A stretch of 64,000 nt of DNA, from NCBI RefSeq assembly GCF_047948215.1, contig NC_134455.1, positions 222,436,526 to 222,500,525 of the forward strand, given 5' to 3'. Shown piece after piece: positions 11,951-24,539 of the stretch (position 1 is the first letter of the stretch; every line of letters starts with the position of its first letter). A program made the position numbers and the translations under genes. The stretch comes from Lycorma delicatula (lineage: Eukaryota; Arthropoda; Insecta; Hemiptera; Fulgoridae). The notes beneath the pieces were generated by a model. The model was not told where the DNA came from, did no database searches, and saw only the letters and a list, made by a program, of their open reading frames with translations.

Positions 11951-14900
11951 ACCAGTCCATCAAACGGCCGCTTGTGCTGCCGTTTGTGTTATCAACAAAA
12001 GCAGTTTGTGTTGTCGTCAACAAAATTTTTATAGTAATAATAATTGTACTTGCGATGTCCTAACAAGTAGAAAGCAGAAATGTAGATTTCAAACCTATAA
12101 TTTCAATTATAAACCCAGTGCTATTTTTGGGTTCGTGTGTTTATACAAATTTGTAATCGAATTCCAAACTGAATCCTAACTTATGCTTTCTATCTATTTA
12201 GAGTAGTGACAAATTAGGATATATCGACCAGTCATTCCCCATATATATATTTTTTTTTGGAATTGAATTTTTAAAAAAAATCATAGCATAACCTAAGACC
12301 TAAATACAATAGTCTACAAAATGTCTATTCCCTATCTGGGCTTGATCTTAGGAGATACTATGGTGATCGAATGAGCAAATTAGTTGTTTCATATTATGTA
12401 TTATACTTATTTGTGATCAAATCTTACTTAACCTTTATATAGTTACCAGACATTATGAATAGTAGTTTTTGTAAGCTATAACAGAATTGAAGTTTGAAAA
12501 CTACAGCAGGATTTTTTGTTTTGCTTTGAATTATAACTACACTAAATTTTAATATTCATTTGCTTATAGAATAATAATTAAATAAACCTAAATCCTCATT
12601 TTCAACTCCTTACTTACTTCCTGGTTGTTTCAGGAATGAATGAATTAGAATAGGTCACTTAGTTAACCCGGATTTTGGCTCCTGGTTTTTTTTATTTATT
12701 TATTTTGTCATCTCTTAGCTAATAAATGAAAGATACGTCATATTTATTTAATTTTAAAAATTTCAATAGATTCAGTTTTATGCAACAATCAATTTAATTA
12801 CAGTCAATCTAAAACTAAGTGATTATTTCATTACGCACTTCATGTGAGCTTCGACTTTAAGAACACTTTAAAAATTATGAATAATGCGTACTTTTAAATA
12901 AGATATTTATCTATTTTTTTATAATTTGAAAGCATCATTAAGGAAATTTGTTTCTAACAATTCAAACGCAGGATGAATACCGTTGAGGTATGACATATCG
13001 TAGTCAGTCCTTCATCTACAAACTCTATTGCGTATAAATCACCACCTCATGCTATCTTTCTCTGTGTTTGCGCGTATATGAGAACAGTTATTCCTGTTGA
13101 TAAATGTTCAGTCCTTTATTTCATATACCACCAATTAATTAACATCATTCCCTTACCTCTAACCAAACATTGCCAACAAAGGGTGTCCTCTCCGTAAGCC
13201 GTTAACATAAATTTAAACTTCATTGAGGTTTATGTTTATAATGTCGATGAATTTGATCAAAATCTACAAGGACATATGAGGCAGTGTTCTAAACGTACAA
13301 GATTTGATTCGCAATTAAATTTGGTGTGAAATGGATAAAAGTTTATTACTTCTCTTTGGAATGTAAATAAAATAAATCTGCCGGTTATAATTATAAAGTA
13401 GTGTACATTAAAATTTATATAATTATATGTGAGAAAAATACTTCTCATTAACCGGATTATATCTATTTTAAAAATATTCAGTCTAATAGATTAACTTGCT
13501 AATTCTCTTCTTCTGATACAACTGCAGAACAGCATGAGGATTTAGATTTTATTTTAATTATTATTCCGGAGCATTTTGAATAATAAATAGTAGATATAGT
13601 ATCCACAGCTACTTCATATTCTAGTTACTTCTACAACTGAAGAAGTTTACGGAAGGCATTTATTCGGCTTGACTATAAAATTTAGAGCATATTTTTTAAT
13701 TTACCTGATTTTTACTGTTTGAGCTTTTCGGTTAATAATAACCTCCTTAGGTTTCACTCCAAAAAAGAGATACAAAATAGAGTATTATTTAGGGCACCAA
13801 GAGATAAAATCGTTCATATTCAACTGAGACTCAATAAAATTTGAACGTAAAAGTGGTTCCAGATTTTAATCTCAGAAAAGTCTCATCGCTATACTGACGT
13901 AGAATGCCCACAAATTAAATAGTGACGGGAGAACCATTTTTAACTTAAAATTCCAGCTCAGAAAAAAAAGGTCTTCATTGCCTGTTCAAGTGTAATCAAA
14001 GATCCAATTTTGGTGAGTCTAAAAGATATAATCTCAATTGTATTACAAAGGTGAGCAATTAAAAAAAAATTCAGTCGCATAGATAACAATTTCTCCCTTG
14101 CCTCTATTTTATAGAAATAAAAACAATTTAACTACCATTATGTACATAAAAATGATTTAATTTGTTGTTTGTTAATCAGGAAGCGAAGTCAGTGTTCATA
14201 AAAAAAAGCTCAATAAACTTGTAATCGTAACGTTTTAATGTTCAACTGGTTTTTCTAGTTGAGGTTCGTTACATTTTTCTCAACGTATGTTCTATTATTA
14301 TATTAAGTTTATACCTCTGTTTCTATTTTGTAATATTATTCTTCTATTACAGAACTAATCTAAAGGTTTTCTAACGAGTTTCATTTTATTTCAAAGATTG
14401 TAAGTAAAGAAAATCCCTTTTCTTCTTTTATACGTAATCTTACTTTTATAAGATGTAGATTTTAGTTAAAAATATTTAGTACTCCGGAATCACTTACTCT
14501 ACTCTGAAAGTCAAAACTGGCGTTCCAACTATTCAGATAATAAGAGGGTAGGTAACTTTGACTACTCACCACATATATTCTTAAAAAACCCCGAGAATCT
14601 GAATTGGGCTTTATTTTATTCCTGACATGAGAATCGACCACACACTTTCACAGCAATTAATAGTTTAAGGTCGTACATTAACATCAGTCCTCATTTAAGG
14701 GGATTAAGAAGCTACAGAGTATCTGGATGGGTAAGGCAATTCAAACATTCAATATTATAGAGTTTTATTGGCTACCAAGTAATATGAAGCTTCGAAAAAG
14801 GGAATATAATACCTGAAAATTTCAACCTTGTAGTAAAGGAAGCTAGAAGGACTCGTAGCGTAAGGAGGAATGAACATCTTAGACTTTTGGATTTTTTTCA

Positions 14901-17570
14901 AAAAGAACTCATTTAAAAAAAACAGTTCCAACATTGTAGCACACAATTAATATAAAATGATGTTGATTTAAGGAGGCTATTGAGAATGAGCTGTGTAGAG
15001 CTCAAGGAGGTGTGAACCTCTTCTTCTCCGGTACGATTTTTTTTTAATTTGTGAAGATTGAACACATATTGAAAATAAATGGAACAAATATCAAATACTT
15101 CAATTTTTTTTGATCTTAAGGTTTATTTCGTAGAGGTCCGAGAGGACAAGAAAGGTCGAACGTCTTCAACACCCTAAGTAAATTCATTTTTTTCTTCTGG
15201 TAAAACACATTTTGAAAACCCCGATTGGAATACCACATTATTTTTAATTTTTTTTTTTTTAAATGGAACTAGGAACTAGAACTAACCGGGTAAGAATTTC
15301 GGATGCTTATGGACATCTCTATATATTTCAATTTTCCTGAAGATAGGTCAGATTTAGGGAATGAACGAGTGTTATACCGTAATATTTAAATTTTTATTAT
15401 CTAAAGGACTTGAAGACTAGAGAAAACTCGCAGGTAAAAGCTTTAGAATCTGTAGGACACCATTATGTTTTTATATTTCTTTTAAGGGAAATACAATAAA
15501 AAAATAATTTTGTCTGGAATCGCAATATTAAGTTTTTTGTTAACTGCGGAAGGCGGAGGCGTACTTAGGAGACAAGAATTCATGAACCTCCTTTTCCTGC
15601 ATAATTTTGAATATTTTTTTTAATGTAGAATGTATTTTCAAAAAGAAACGAACGAATGCCTCAATTTTTTATAATTTAAGCGGCTGGTGCTAGAAAAATT
15701 TCCAATATCGCAGAACTTAACTTTTTAAGACAAAAAATCGGGGAGGGGATCTGAGATGTTACGGTAGTTTAAAAACTATACAAACCCCAATGACAAAAAT
15801 CTTCTTGCCCTGTAAAATCAAATTCTATGAATGTTTGATGAAGATATAACAAACGATATTCTCATAATCATATTTTTTTACCTACATACTCTTATTATTA
15901 ATTTTATTACTATGAAGAGGAGCTATAAAGATAAAGCTGCGAGAAATATATGGGGATCATATAATTAATATATACACTATTATAACAGGGGAAGAGTAAG
16001 CTAAGCTTTAAAATCTTTCATACCTGTTCAGTATTTTTTGTGATAATCCCGAATAAACAGAGTCTCTGTAATTTTATATAATATTATAAATGTAGACCAA
16101 CAGTATTTATTTCTAATTTTAATTAATAGTTAAGATGGTACAGCAAAAACGATCGGAATTTACATTTTAATGAAAAATTAAATATATTAAATGTAGAATT
16201 AAAATAAGCAATCATAAATATTACAAAGTAGTCAGTTAATAAAAAAATGTTTAAAAAATGAGAAGCTATATGAAATGAAGAAGGATCATTTTAAGCAATT
16301 TGTACGCTCGATTATTTTGAAACTTACGTAATATGTTTTATTCAACCAGTATTGCAAGAATGTTGAATGCAAAATCATGTAAAGTTTGGAGATTAAGAAA
16401 TAGTTATTGGGAATTTATTATAGTTGTAGATAATATGCAATATTTTTTTGTTAAATTTTTGTAATGCTTTGACCGTTCACATGTTATCTTATACGATCCG
16501 CAAAGTTGTATAAACATTGATTTCTAATAATGTATCTACGTATAAAAGGGATAAATAAAAAAAAATATATTTACGTAATTTACTTAAGGTGCATTCAAGT
16601 TAAACAGCAAAATATAAAATATATAAAGTAAAAAGTACAATTTTTTAAGGAGCAAGCATTTGAGACGATCCATTAATTTCTGCAAAAACAAAGAATCCAT
16701 ATAAATCACTTCCGAAGAATCATTAAATAATAGTTTTTTTTAAGATTTATAAAAACATGTTGTTACTGGTAAAGCAGCATGAAATTGGGATTCCACAATA
16801 TTAAGTTATTTTATTGTTTAAGAAAATAAATTTTGGGTAGTTAATTCATCAACAAAAAAAAAAGAGCACTGTCTTAATTATAGACAAAAACAGATAAACA
16901 GTGATAGCAAATTTTAAGAAGAGTAAGTTTAAAGTAAGTGACGTCACCGATTATCATTGCATGCTGCAAATTTTTGTACCTATAAGAGGGAAAACCTAGA
17001 TAAATAATGTGGAACATAAAGGTAATTTGATAAACGAATTAAAGAATTATTGTCATTTATAAGAAGAGAGAACTATTTTAAAGTCATCCTTTAATGGTAG
17101 CAGAAGTATAAGTTTCTTAAATCATGTGATAAGGTAGCAATTACTTCCATAAAATGTGACATAATGGGTTGCTCAAAGTATTTAGGTATGTCGATTTAGT
17201 AAGAATGATATAAATTACCCATAAGTATTTAAATATTTACAATTTTGAACGTCTTATTTTTTTACTTAAATAGCCATTTCATAAAAAGTAAATAAGCCCT
17301 TTCATTCTGAGGTCTTGGATTCGATGTGTATTATGAATATTATGTATTCATACATTTGTATTAATAATGTATTACACATTAACATTGTTGACTTTTGTTT
17401 TGTGTAATGTATATGTCTTGCCCTCCTAAATTAAATTTGCTTCATCTTAGGTCAGATACAGAATTTTTCATGCGCTACAAATTTTCCATTACATACTGCA
17501 CCCAAGAACTTCGAGCACATGTGGTGAACTATTGATTAAACAAACAAAAAAAAAAATATATATACATGTA
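11951..17570. other. AT-rich stretch with diverged internal repeats
   Basis: No gene found. Between about 14,745 and 15,640 several segments look like diverged copies of a roughly 150-bp unit: each has a gaacctc- or gaacgtc-like block, a pyrimidine block, a long T run, then an acacattttgaaaa-like block (near 15,010, 15,160 and 15,570). A short AC repeat lies near 17,660-17,680. Nothing else stands out. Confidence 0.4.
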
Positions 17571-17574
17571 TATT

Positions 17575-17622
17575 GTTTAATAATTACTGGATTTCTTTAT
17601 TGAAATCCTGTAATTATTAAAC
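17575..17622. repeat. 21-bp inverted repeat with one mismatch
   Basis: Left arm 17575-17595 (gtttaataattactggattt plus c) and right arm 17602-17622 pair at 20 of 21 positions around a 6-base loop. The single mismatch is at 17588/17609. No gene is adjacent. Confidence 0.85.
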
Positions 17623-17980
17623 TTTTCAGGGAAAATTCTATTAGTTGTACAATCAACGAACACACACACACACACACATACAGATCTCACTCATACACCC
17701 TCATGAAAGTAGGTTAAAGCTTGAAAAGATATGATAAATTGTCTGTTGAGTTTCGTTACATAAAATAAAAGTTTTTCCATTTTGATAACTTACTTCATTA
17801 AATATTTCTGATAATTTTTTTCAAAAATATTAGAAATTACAACGCCATTGTTGCAACTATTCTCCATAGCGAATACAGTAGCAGTTAGCGATACCTACAA
17901 ATTGCTGTTTCTCTTTTGTCAACATGCATGTGTATTACACAAATTATGTGTACGCGCTTACACATGCACACACGCGCGCG

Positions 17981-18189
<209 letters not shown>

Positions 18190-19190
18190 TCTGCACATGT
18201 GTGTTAGGCAGACGGCTGCTTAATTTGCGGTATTAGGAATTGTAACCAGATAAAACCAGCAGTACACAGTGCAGTGCAATATAAACAGACTGTATATCTG
18301 ACCATAAACCTCCGCAATCTCTCTTCCAACCCTCTTATCCGAGCTCACCACTCCCGTTGTCCGAACGAAATGACTACTTCTCACAATCGAAGTTACGCTA
18401 CAGTTTATTATCACATAGCATTAGACCTATCTCCGTGAAATAAAATAATAGTTAATTTTACAAGTAATTACTACCCCGGGGATTTCTCTATTATCTATTA
18501 TTATTTTTACTTTGTAAACCGTTTATCAAGTATCATACAAACATTTTTTTACGAACACTTTTACTTATAACAGTTTTTCTCCGTAAAACTTGGATACCGA
18601 GTAAAAAATAAATTTATACAGTGTTTTTTGTACAGCTGATGCAAGCGAAGAAATTATGTTTCAGCAAATAAGTAAAATAGAAAATTTTAAAGAATTGTAT
18701 CAAAACATAACACATAACATCTAGTATTACGCATACGCGTCGACGTACATTTTGTATATAACTTAATTTTGTAAGTACATTAGGAATGTATTTTGTTTCT
18801 CAATAAATTTATAGAAGTAATAAACTTACAGACTTAATAAATTTAAAGGAAAGGACCGTTTAAAAAGTTGCCTACAAATTTTGAAAGAAACCTGAAATAG
18901 TATTAAAAATAAGCTTTTTTACAAAGTCGAATTTAAGAAAGAAAGGACTAAAATTACAAATTCTTTAACAGCTAGTTGCTGCGTTACTTGTAATAATAAT
19001 TCTTTAAATTATGTTTTTTGGGGAAACAAATCAACTGGAGTAGATTAACAGTTATACTTTAAAATTACTTCCAGAATAAGAAAAATTTTATTTTAGATTA
19101 CGTTTTATTTAATTTCGTACCTATACATTTGGTAGGAATATCTAATAACAAAAAGAAATAAAAAAGAAATTTTTTATAAAAACAAAGGCG
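18190..19190. other. AT-rich stretch, nothing identified
   Basis: No coding or structural signal that I can support. Confidence 0.5.
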
Positions 19191-19379
19191 GAACGTATTT
19201 TTCCAAACCTCACTCGCCTTTTTGTATAATTTCGCAAAACATCAATTTAGCAGAAGCGAGATGAACAGACACAGAAAAGTGTTAACCGATTGTTTCTAAA
19301 AGAAAATTAATATAGATAACGTTTTAAAAAGTTTCGACGTAAAAGTAATAGAAACATTCGTTCGCATTACCGAATTCGC

Positions 19380-20102
19380 TTTGTCTAAAGAAAAGAGATG
19401 AAACAAGAACAGAAATTAATAAAAAAAGAAGAGCTTTATAATACAGAATTTAAAATAGAAAAAATAAAGAAAGAATCCAAACAGAAAAAAAAATTTTACA
19501 AAATTAAAAGAAAATATGATTTCTAAATTTAAAAAATCTTGGAGCGAATTATCACAAAACACAGAAATCATATTATTAGGACTTGTACAAACAAATCTAT
19601 AATATGGCTTCGAGTTGATGGATTGATAACACCGAAGGATGAAATTGAAAATATTTGTTAAATAAAAAGATTAAAAAAAAAATTAATTAATTGCTTTTTG
19701 TGTCTACTTGATTGTTTGAAAACACGAAGGATTTTTAATACTTTATTACCGTTATTTAATACATATATGTACATATATATTTTAATACATATAAACAATC
19801 TTTTATATTTTTATTATTGGCCATATCACAGGCAAGTTTTAACGGTTGCAAATAAAAAGAATATAATAGCATTTTTAATATTATTTGCCTTCGTAGAAGT
19901 TTTTGGAAAAGGTGAAATGCAATCTCTTTTACATTCGGAAGCAACTATTAGAAATTGTAAACTATTAGAAAATTTAGGTGTTAATTTAAATATAGACAGA
20001 TCAGAAAAAACGAACGCTGAAAAAATAGAAGGTATGGATTTTTTTAAAAACGGGATCCTAAAACATATTTTACATCAAATTTTTGGGTTGACTCGGAAAT
20101 AG
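19380..20102 (+). pseudogene. decayed lysine-rich coding remnant, unidentified
   Basis: A plus-strand reading that is very rich in Lys and Glu near 19,400-19,560 leads into an open stretch at 19698-20102. The latter has no ATG at its start (it opens with TTG). Its second half has mixed composition, for example EMQSLLHSEATIRNCKLLE and a following KTNAEKIEGMDFFKNGI. This could be an old mobile-element or virus-derived gene, or chance in AT-rich DNA. I do not recognise it. It lies head-to-head with the minus-strand remnant at 20.25-20.77 kb. Confidence 0.2.
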
Positions 20103-20249
20103 AAGATAATAATATAGTAACGGCAACAATGAAATGGGTTTCTTTCAGAAAGAAAAAGAAAGAGAAAATAAATGAAGATGAATCTAAAAGAAGGGACAAA
20201 GGGACTCTTTCTAAAAATTTCCTACAAATACAATTTATTACTTTTACAT

Positions 20250-20770
20250 AATTTGTAATGTACAAAATATGTCAATATAATCGATTTTCAATGATAAAAC
20301 ACCATTCAGGTATTCCGTACTAATCATAAATTGTAGCACTTTTGAAACAAACAAAATCACCGTCATACAATTGAAATTCATAATCACAAGAAATTTCTCC
20401 TCTCCGATTACATTTTTCATCCTCAAGATAATATTCTAAATTTTTGTCCGTTTATTTGATATGTTTAATTTTTATAGAATTTCATTTCATATTCAGTACT
20501 TTCACTGACTAATTCTGCAGTTCCTTTAAAAGTTAAATATACTCAAGGCCATCATTTACCAATAACTCTCAAATTTTGTGAAAATGTATTTGTCCAACCA
20601 GAAGGAAGATAGCAATTTAAAGTGGCATAAATTATAACCGAGATCTTCCTTAAGATGTTTTAACAAGTTCTATAAACTCTATAGTGTATTTTTTGTCTGT
20701 TTCTAAATCAGTAATTTTTTTAAATTTGGTTGTTCTGTTTGCTTTTTTAAAAATATTTTCCAAATGATTA
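20250..20770 (-). pseudogene. decayed small gene of unknown family
   Basis: Switching among minus-strand frames gives consecutive protein-like blocks that do not look like random AT-rich translation: KKITDLETDKKYTIEFIEL near 20,700, NCYLPSGWTNTFSQNL near 20,590, YLTFKGTAELVSESTEYEM near 20,520, and a Cys-containing block CNRRGEISCDYEFQLYDG near 20,370. I have a vague memory of multicopy insect proteins with a similar opening and a LP-R/W-F motif, but cannot name the family or its function. At least four stops or shifts interrupt it. Confidence 0.4.
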
Positions 20771-20779
20771 ATATAACTG

Positions 20780-22100
20780 TTATGTCAAAAAAACAACTTT
20801 ACTTCACTTTTTTCGAATAATATTTTAAGTTAGTTTTCTTTCTAAGATTGATTATTAAAATATTTTGGGTTAATTTACCATAAGGACAGTTATCATAAAA
20901 AAGAAGTCAGATTTTGATGCTGGGCCAGAACATACAAATCCCATTTACTTACATACATACATTACTACTTTACACACACATGTAAAGTAGTAATCGAATT
21001 CAAAAAGTAATTGAGAGATTCATTCACTTATGTAATTAATAATAATTTATGTTAATCTGTTTATTTTTATTACAAAAATTCTTCACTGATTAAAAAAATA
21101 TTAATCTTTTCCCAGTAAATTGATCGAATTGTTTTAAGTTTATTTTAGGTTACTTTCGTTGAAAGGGATTTTTGTTTATTTATTTTTAATAATAAAAAAC
21201 TATGTATACTCTTTTTTTTTCTTAAATAAGTAAAAACAGGTTAATCGATAGAAGTTAAAGAACAAGAAAATGATAGGGAACAGACGAGGGGAATTCTATC
21301 GTCACACCAACCCGCACCGGGTCCCCTTTACATCCTTTCATTTCACCCTTCTAGTCATCCGTTAGCTAGTAACGTGAGTCACGCAAATACTCGCTTATTA
21401 ACATCAGTTACGCCCCCTCTGGCCAACTGAAAAAGAGGTTGTTAACATCCCCTGTAAACAACCTGTACTGATCGTCGCCGATTCACTTCTGATACAAAAC
21501 CGGTTTACATATTTTTCTGACGGTAAAACTTCTGATCATTCAAGACAAATATTAATATTATAAACAGAATAAAATAAAAATATTTGGTTAACATTACTTA
21601 AATTTAAAAAATATTTACTTGTCAAAAATGTCTGATGCTGAGATCGGTTTCAATTTTTTAACCTGCATGCCTCGAGATTAATAACTTCCTATATCTGATA
21701 AAAATAATGTAACGCAAATATATATATATTTGGATTTAGCAGATAGCAAACCTTTTCCTGAATCCGCACAATCTACAATTTTTTCATGAAAATGAAAATA
21801 ATCGAGAATCTGTATTATTATTTGTTTTTTTTTTTATAATTTTTGCATCCATTTATAATTTTATAATTCTGAAAGACCCGTCTTAAAAAAAAAAAATGAG
21901 AAGGTTCTTAATTCAAATTGTTTTTTACTTCCTTTTACGAGTAAAGTATTGTGATCGCGAAAAATTTCGGTTTTCAGATTTCCACGGAAATACCCATTTT
22001 GCCATCCCTGAATCCATTTTGACTAGTTTTGGCGTGACATCTGTACGTGCGTGTGTGCGTACGTATGTATCTCGCATAACTTAAAAATGATTAGCCGTAG
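20780..22100. other. intergenic stretch with one hairpin
   Basis: No gene. Sequence near 21,270-21,500 and 21,930-22,080 is less AT-rich; the latter resembles a dispersed insect repeat, but no second copy is in the window. Confidence 0.4.
20961..20994. repeat. 14-bp perfect inverted repeat
   Basis: Arms attactactttaca at 20961-20974 and its exact complement at 20981-20994, loop cacaca. Confidence 0.9.
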
Positions 22101-22109
22101 GTCAATTCT

Positions 22110-22620
22110 GTGGACCTACTCGATGGACGAATAGTCGCCTATGAAACCAAACTGGTGATCAAGGATAACGTTATCCGTCTCTAAGACTTGCCAAAATCTT
22201 TCAAATATCTTTGAAAGGATAATGAGCAAGCTTATAGGCCTGTACACGTCATTTGTGGTTTTAATCGGTTTCAAAAGAACAGTGAACTGCGATACCTTCC
22301 ACTCCGAGTGGAACCTTATAGACTGGAGTACCAAATTAAACAGATGAGTTTTTTAAAGCTATCCGAAGATAAACTGGAAGCATACAGGAAGCGGGCTATC
22401 GAGAAACTCAAAGATCTCTTTGACAATCGTGTGGCATGAACACATTGCATAGGTGAATGACAAACAATTCCGCCTTTTGGCTGTCACTGCAACCCCAACC
22501 TCTGGTCCCCCTTAAATGCGTTACCAGAGTTTCTATGGCTTCTTGGTTTGCTGTTCGGTGATTTTGGCTATCAGTTGCGTGTGTACCTTCTGATAGTATC
22601 AACGCTAACTGACTGCATAC
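22110..22620 (-). mobile_element. Jockey-type LINE fragment (pre-RT and RT start)
   Basis: On the minus strand, 22602 down to 22408 gives a segment ending SQKAELFVIHLCNVFMPHD, which is the linker that precedes the RT in Jockey-type LINEs. Then 22334-22116 gives RFHSEWKVSQFTVLLKPIK, YRPISLL, LSKIFERF and DHQFGF, the first RT blocks. A frame break separates the two. The rest of the RT is absent. Its endonuclease-side partner is probably the fragment at 28.26-29.37 kb on the same strand, with the R1-type LINE between them. Confidence 0.75.
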
Positions 22621-22872
22621 TGCGGCTGCTGTTCAGCATAATTTATTGTAGACTTGTTACTTGCTCCTCTCTTACGGTGTATAAGGCACAGATTTCTGCA
22701 ATGCACCGCGGCTGAAAGGTGGCAACGACTTCTGATCGTTACACCCCGTAAAAAGTAAGGAAATACTCCCTGTTGTCGTACTTGCCTTCTTTTTAGAACG
22801 AGGGCAGTAATCTGTGGTTATCTTATAACTGATCCAGAAGCGACTAAGAGGTACAAAGAGTGACAGGAGAAT

Positions 22873-24130
22873 ATGTCAGGTTTCCAGCTCCCCGTACCCG
22901 TTGCGGGCAGTCGTCCCACTCGTGGGCTTGCCAATTCCAGTGGTAGGAGGAAGACAGCGAAAGTTAGTTAGTCATGCCTAGTCAGGCTAGGGAAACTCCG
23001 GCCGTGCAAGAGAAAGGATTCCAGTTAGTCGTAAAGAGGTCCGGGCGGAAGAGGAAGCTGGAGTCTCTTTCTTTGACTTCGTCGGAGGACGAGATTTCCG
23101 ACATGAATGCAAGAACATCCAACCGAGGTAAACCAAATCCTGCAGTTAAGGTGTTTGAAAAAGCAAAGGGCAGGCCTGGAAGTTCTGCCCCGCTGATCAA
23201 GGCAGCCCAGGGCGACCTGCACTACCTGATTGAGTTTCTTGAGCTCCCGGGCAGTGTGGGCTCAGGTGCGAGGAAGACAATTGTTCCTCGCTTGACGAGA
23301 ATCAAAGAGGTCCTCTCTGCTCTGACAGAGGAGTACGAGACTTTGGCCTCTAAGCTCAAAAAGGTCAAGGTGCTACAGAAAGCGGTCCTAGCTCCAGCAC
23401 AGACAAACCGCTATGCTTAAGTAATACGTGGCAAGCGTGAAGCCAGTCAAACCAAGAAACCCGAGTTGTTTTTCATCAACAAGCCGGAGGGCTCTACCAA
23501 GACCAGTGCCGACCTCAAGAAGGAGTTTCAGGCTGCTCTTCACGACAGCCGAGAAAGCTTAAAATTAGGGACACAAACAGACCTGCAAGGGTCTAGTTGT
23601 GGTAGCCGATAACAAGGAGACAGTCCGAGTCATTCAGGGCTCCGAGTCAGGCAGAAGCCTAAGGTTAAGGTTCACCCCAAGCGTAGTCGTAGGTCCCGTG
23701 TCATAATCTATGACATCGACCGCAGTCTCTCTGATGAAAAGGTTCTGACCCTGATTAGGGATCAGAACACCAACTTGGATGAGGCTGAGTTCAAGAAGGA
23801 ATGCAGGCTAATCTTCAAGACAGGAAAGCGTAATGCCCCCACGGTATCACAGAATGTTCGAGTTAGGCGCTGGTCTCTTCCACACGAGGGTAGAGTCTTT
23901 TTGGATTTCACATCCTGCCACGTCAAGGAACACCTCGACGTACAGCAATGCTTCAAATGTTGTCGCTTCGGCCACAGGGTCAAATTCTGTAAGTATGCGT
24001 CGGTCTGCGCGCATTGTGATGAGGAGGCCACAATTGTGACGATTGTCCACAGAAAAAAGAGGCTCCGACATTCGTTAACTATAAAAGGTTGCGCAAGAGT
24101 CATAGGTACTCCGTAAATAGCAAGGAGTGT
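22873..24130 (+). pseudogene. ORF1 (gag-like RNA-binding protein) of LINE copy E
   Basis: LINE gag proteins bind the element RNA in the retrotransposition particle. An ATG at 22873 opens 32 codons before a stop; the longest intact stretch is 22974-23420 (148 codons), with a basic segment KRSGRKRKLESLSL and a helical region ending in KLKKVKVLQKAV. After a disrupted stretch, 23775-24116 holds the zinc-knuckle region: CFKCCRFGHRVKFC is a CX2CX4HX4C knuckle, followed by CAHCDEE, the start of a second one, after which the frame is lost by a shift near 24,030. The order matches R1-clade gag. It is inactivated by at least three frame breaks. Confidence 0.8.
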
Positions 24131-24196
24131 AGTTGTTACTAGACAGCAGTCGAGATTTATTTCAACTCTCTTGATAGTTAGATTCGATCAACTAAA

Positions 24197-24236
24197 TCGA
24201 TCAATTTGCCACCAACGATGGTGGCAAATTGATCGA
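24197..24236. repeat. perfect 18-bp inverted repeat inside LINE copy E
   Basis: Arms at 24197-24214 (tcgatcaatttgccacca) and 24219-24236 are exact complements around the loop acga. It lies where most of the endonuclease domain has been lost, so it may mark the rearrangement that removed it. Confidence 0.9.
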
Positions 24237-24524
24237 AGTTCCGTCGCGCAACATCATTTTGACGTTTTTAATATAGCTGGCGAATTGTCTACTTTCACCG
24301 GTTCAGTCGAAGGGCGAACGAGCTTCCGTGGTACCAACATCGATGTTACCATTGGTAAGGATTTACCTGGTAGGATTCAGAACTGGTCCGTAGTCGATGA
24401 TTTCGTGAGTGATCATCTACTATTTTTTTTTTATTTTGTAGGCGGGTTGCTCGATGTCTACAGAGGGTACGTCCCTGTTCAGCAAGAACGCTTTCTGCAC
24501 AGGCGGGCGGATTGGCCCAAGTTT

Positions 24525-24539
24525 TCTAATATTCTTACA
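24525..24539. repeat. target-site duplication, left copy
   Basis: The 15 bases tctaatattcttaca recur exactly at 25484-25498, on the other side of LINE fragment copy A. In the host LINE the sequence codes for part of the peptide SNIL. Confidence 0.95.

Larger units (their letters stand above)
24150..24539 (+). pseudogene. ORF2 endonuclease C-terminal part of LINE copy E
   Basis: APE-type endonuclease makes the first-strand nick for target-primed reverse transcription. The segment at about 24,255-24,430 reads FNIAGELSTFTGSVEGRTSF, then GTNIDVTIGKDL and VSDHLLF; the SDH is the conserved catalytic motif at the end of the domain. Most of the domain upstream is missing and replaced by a short stretch containing an 18-bp hairpin. 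The frame then continues through VYRGYVPVQQERFLHRRADW and is interrupted by the inserted copy A. Confidence 0.75.

Noticed and set aside
23762..24103. 113-codon minus-strand open frame
   Set aside because: Antisense shadow of the LINE gag zinc-knuckle region, which has the recognisable Cys/His spacing on the plus strand.
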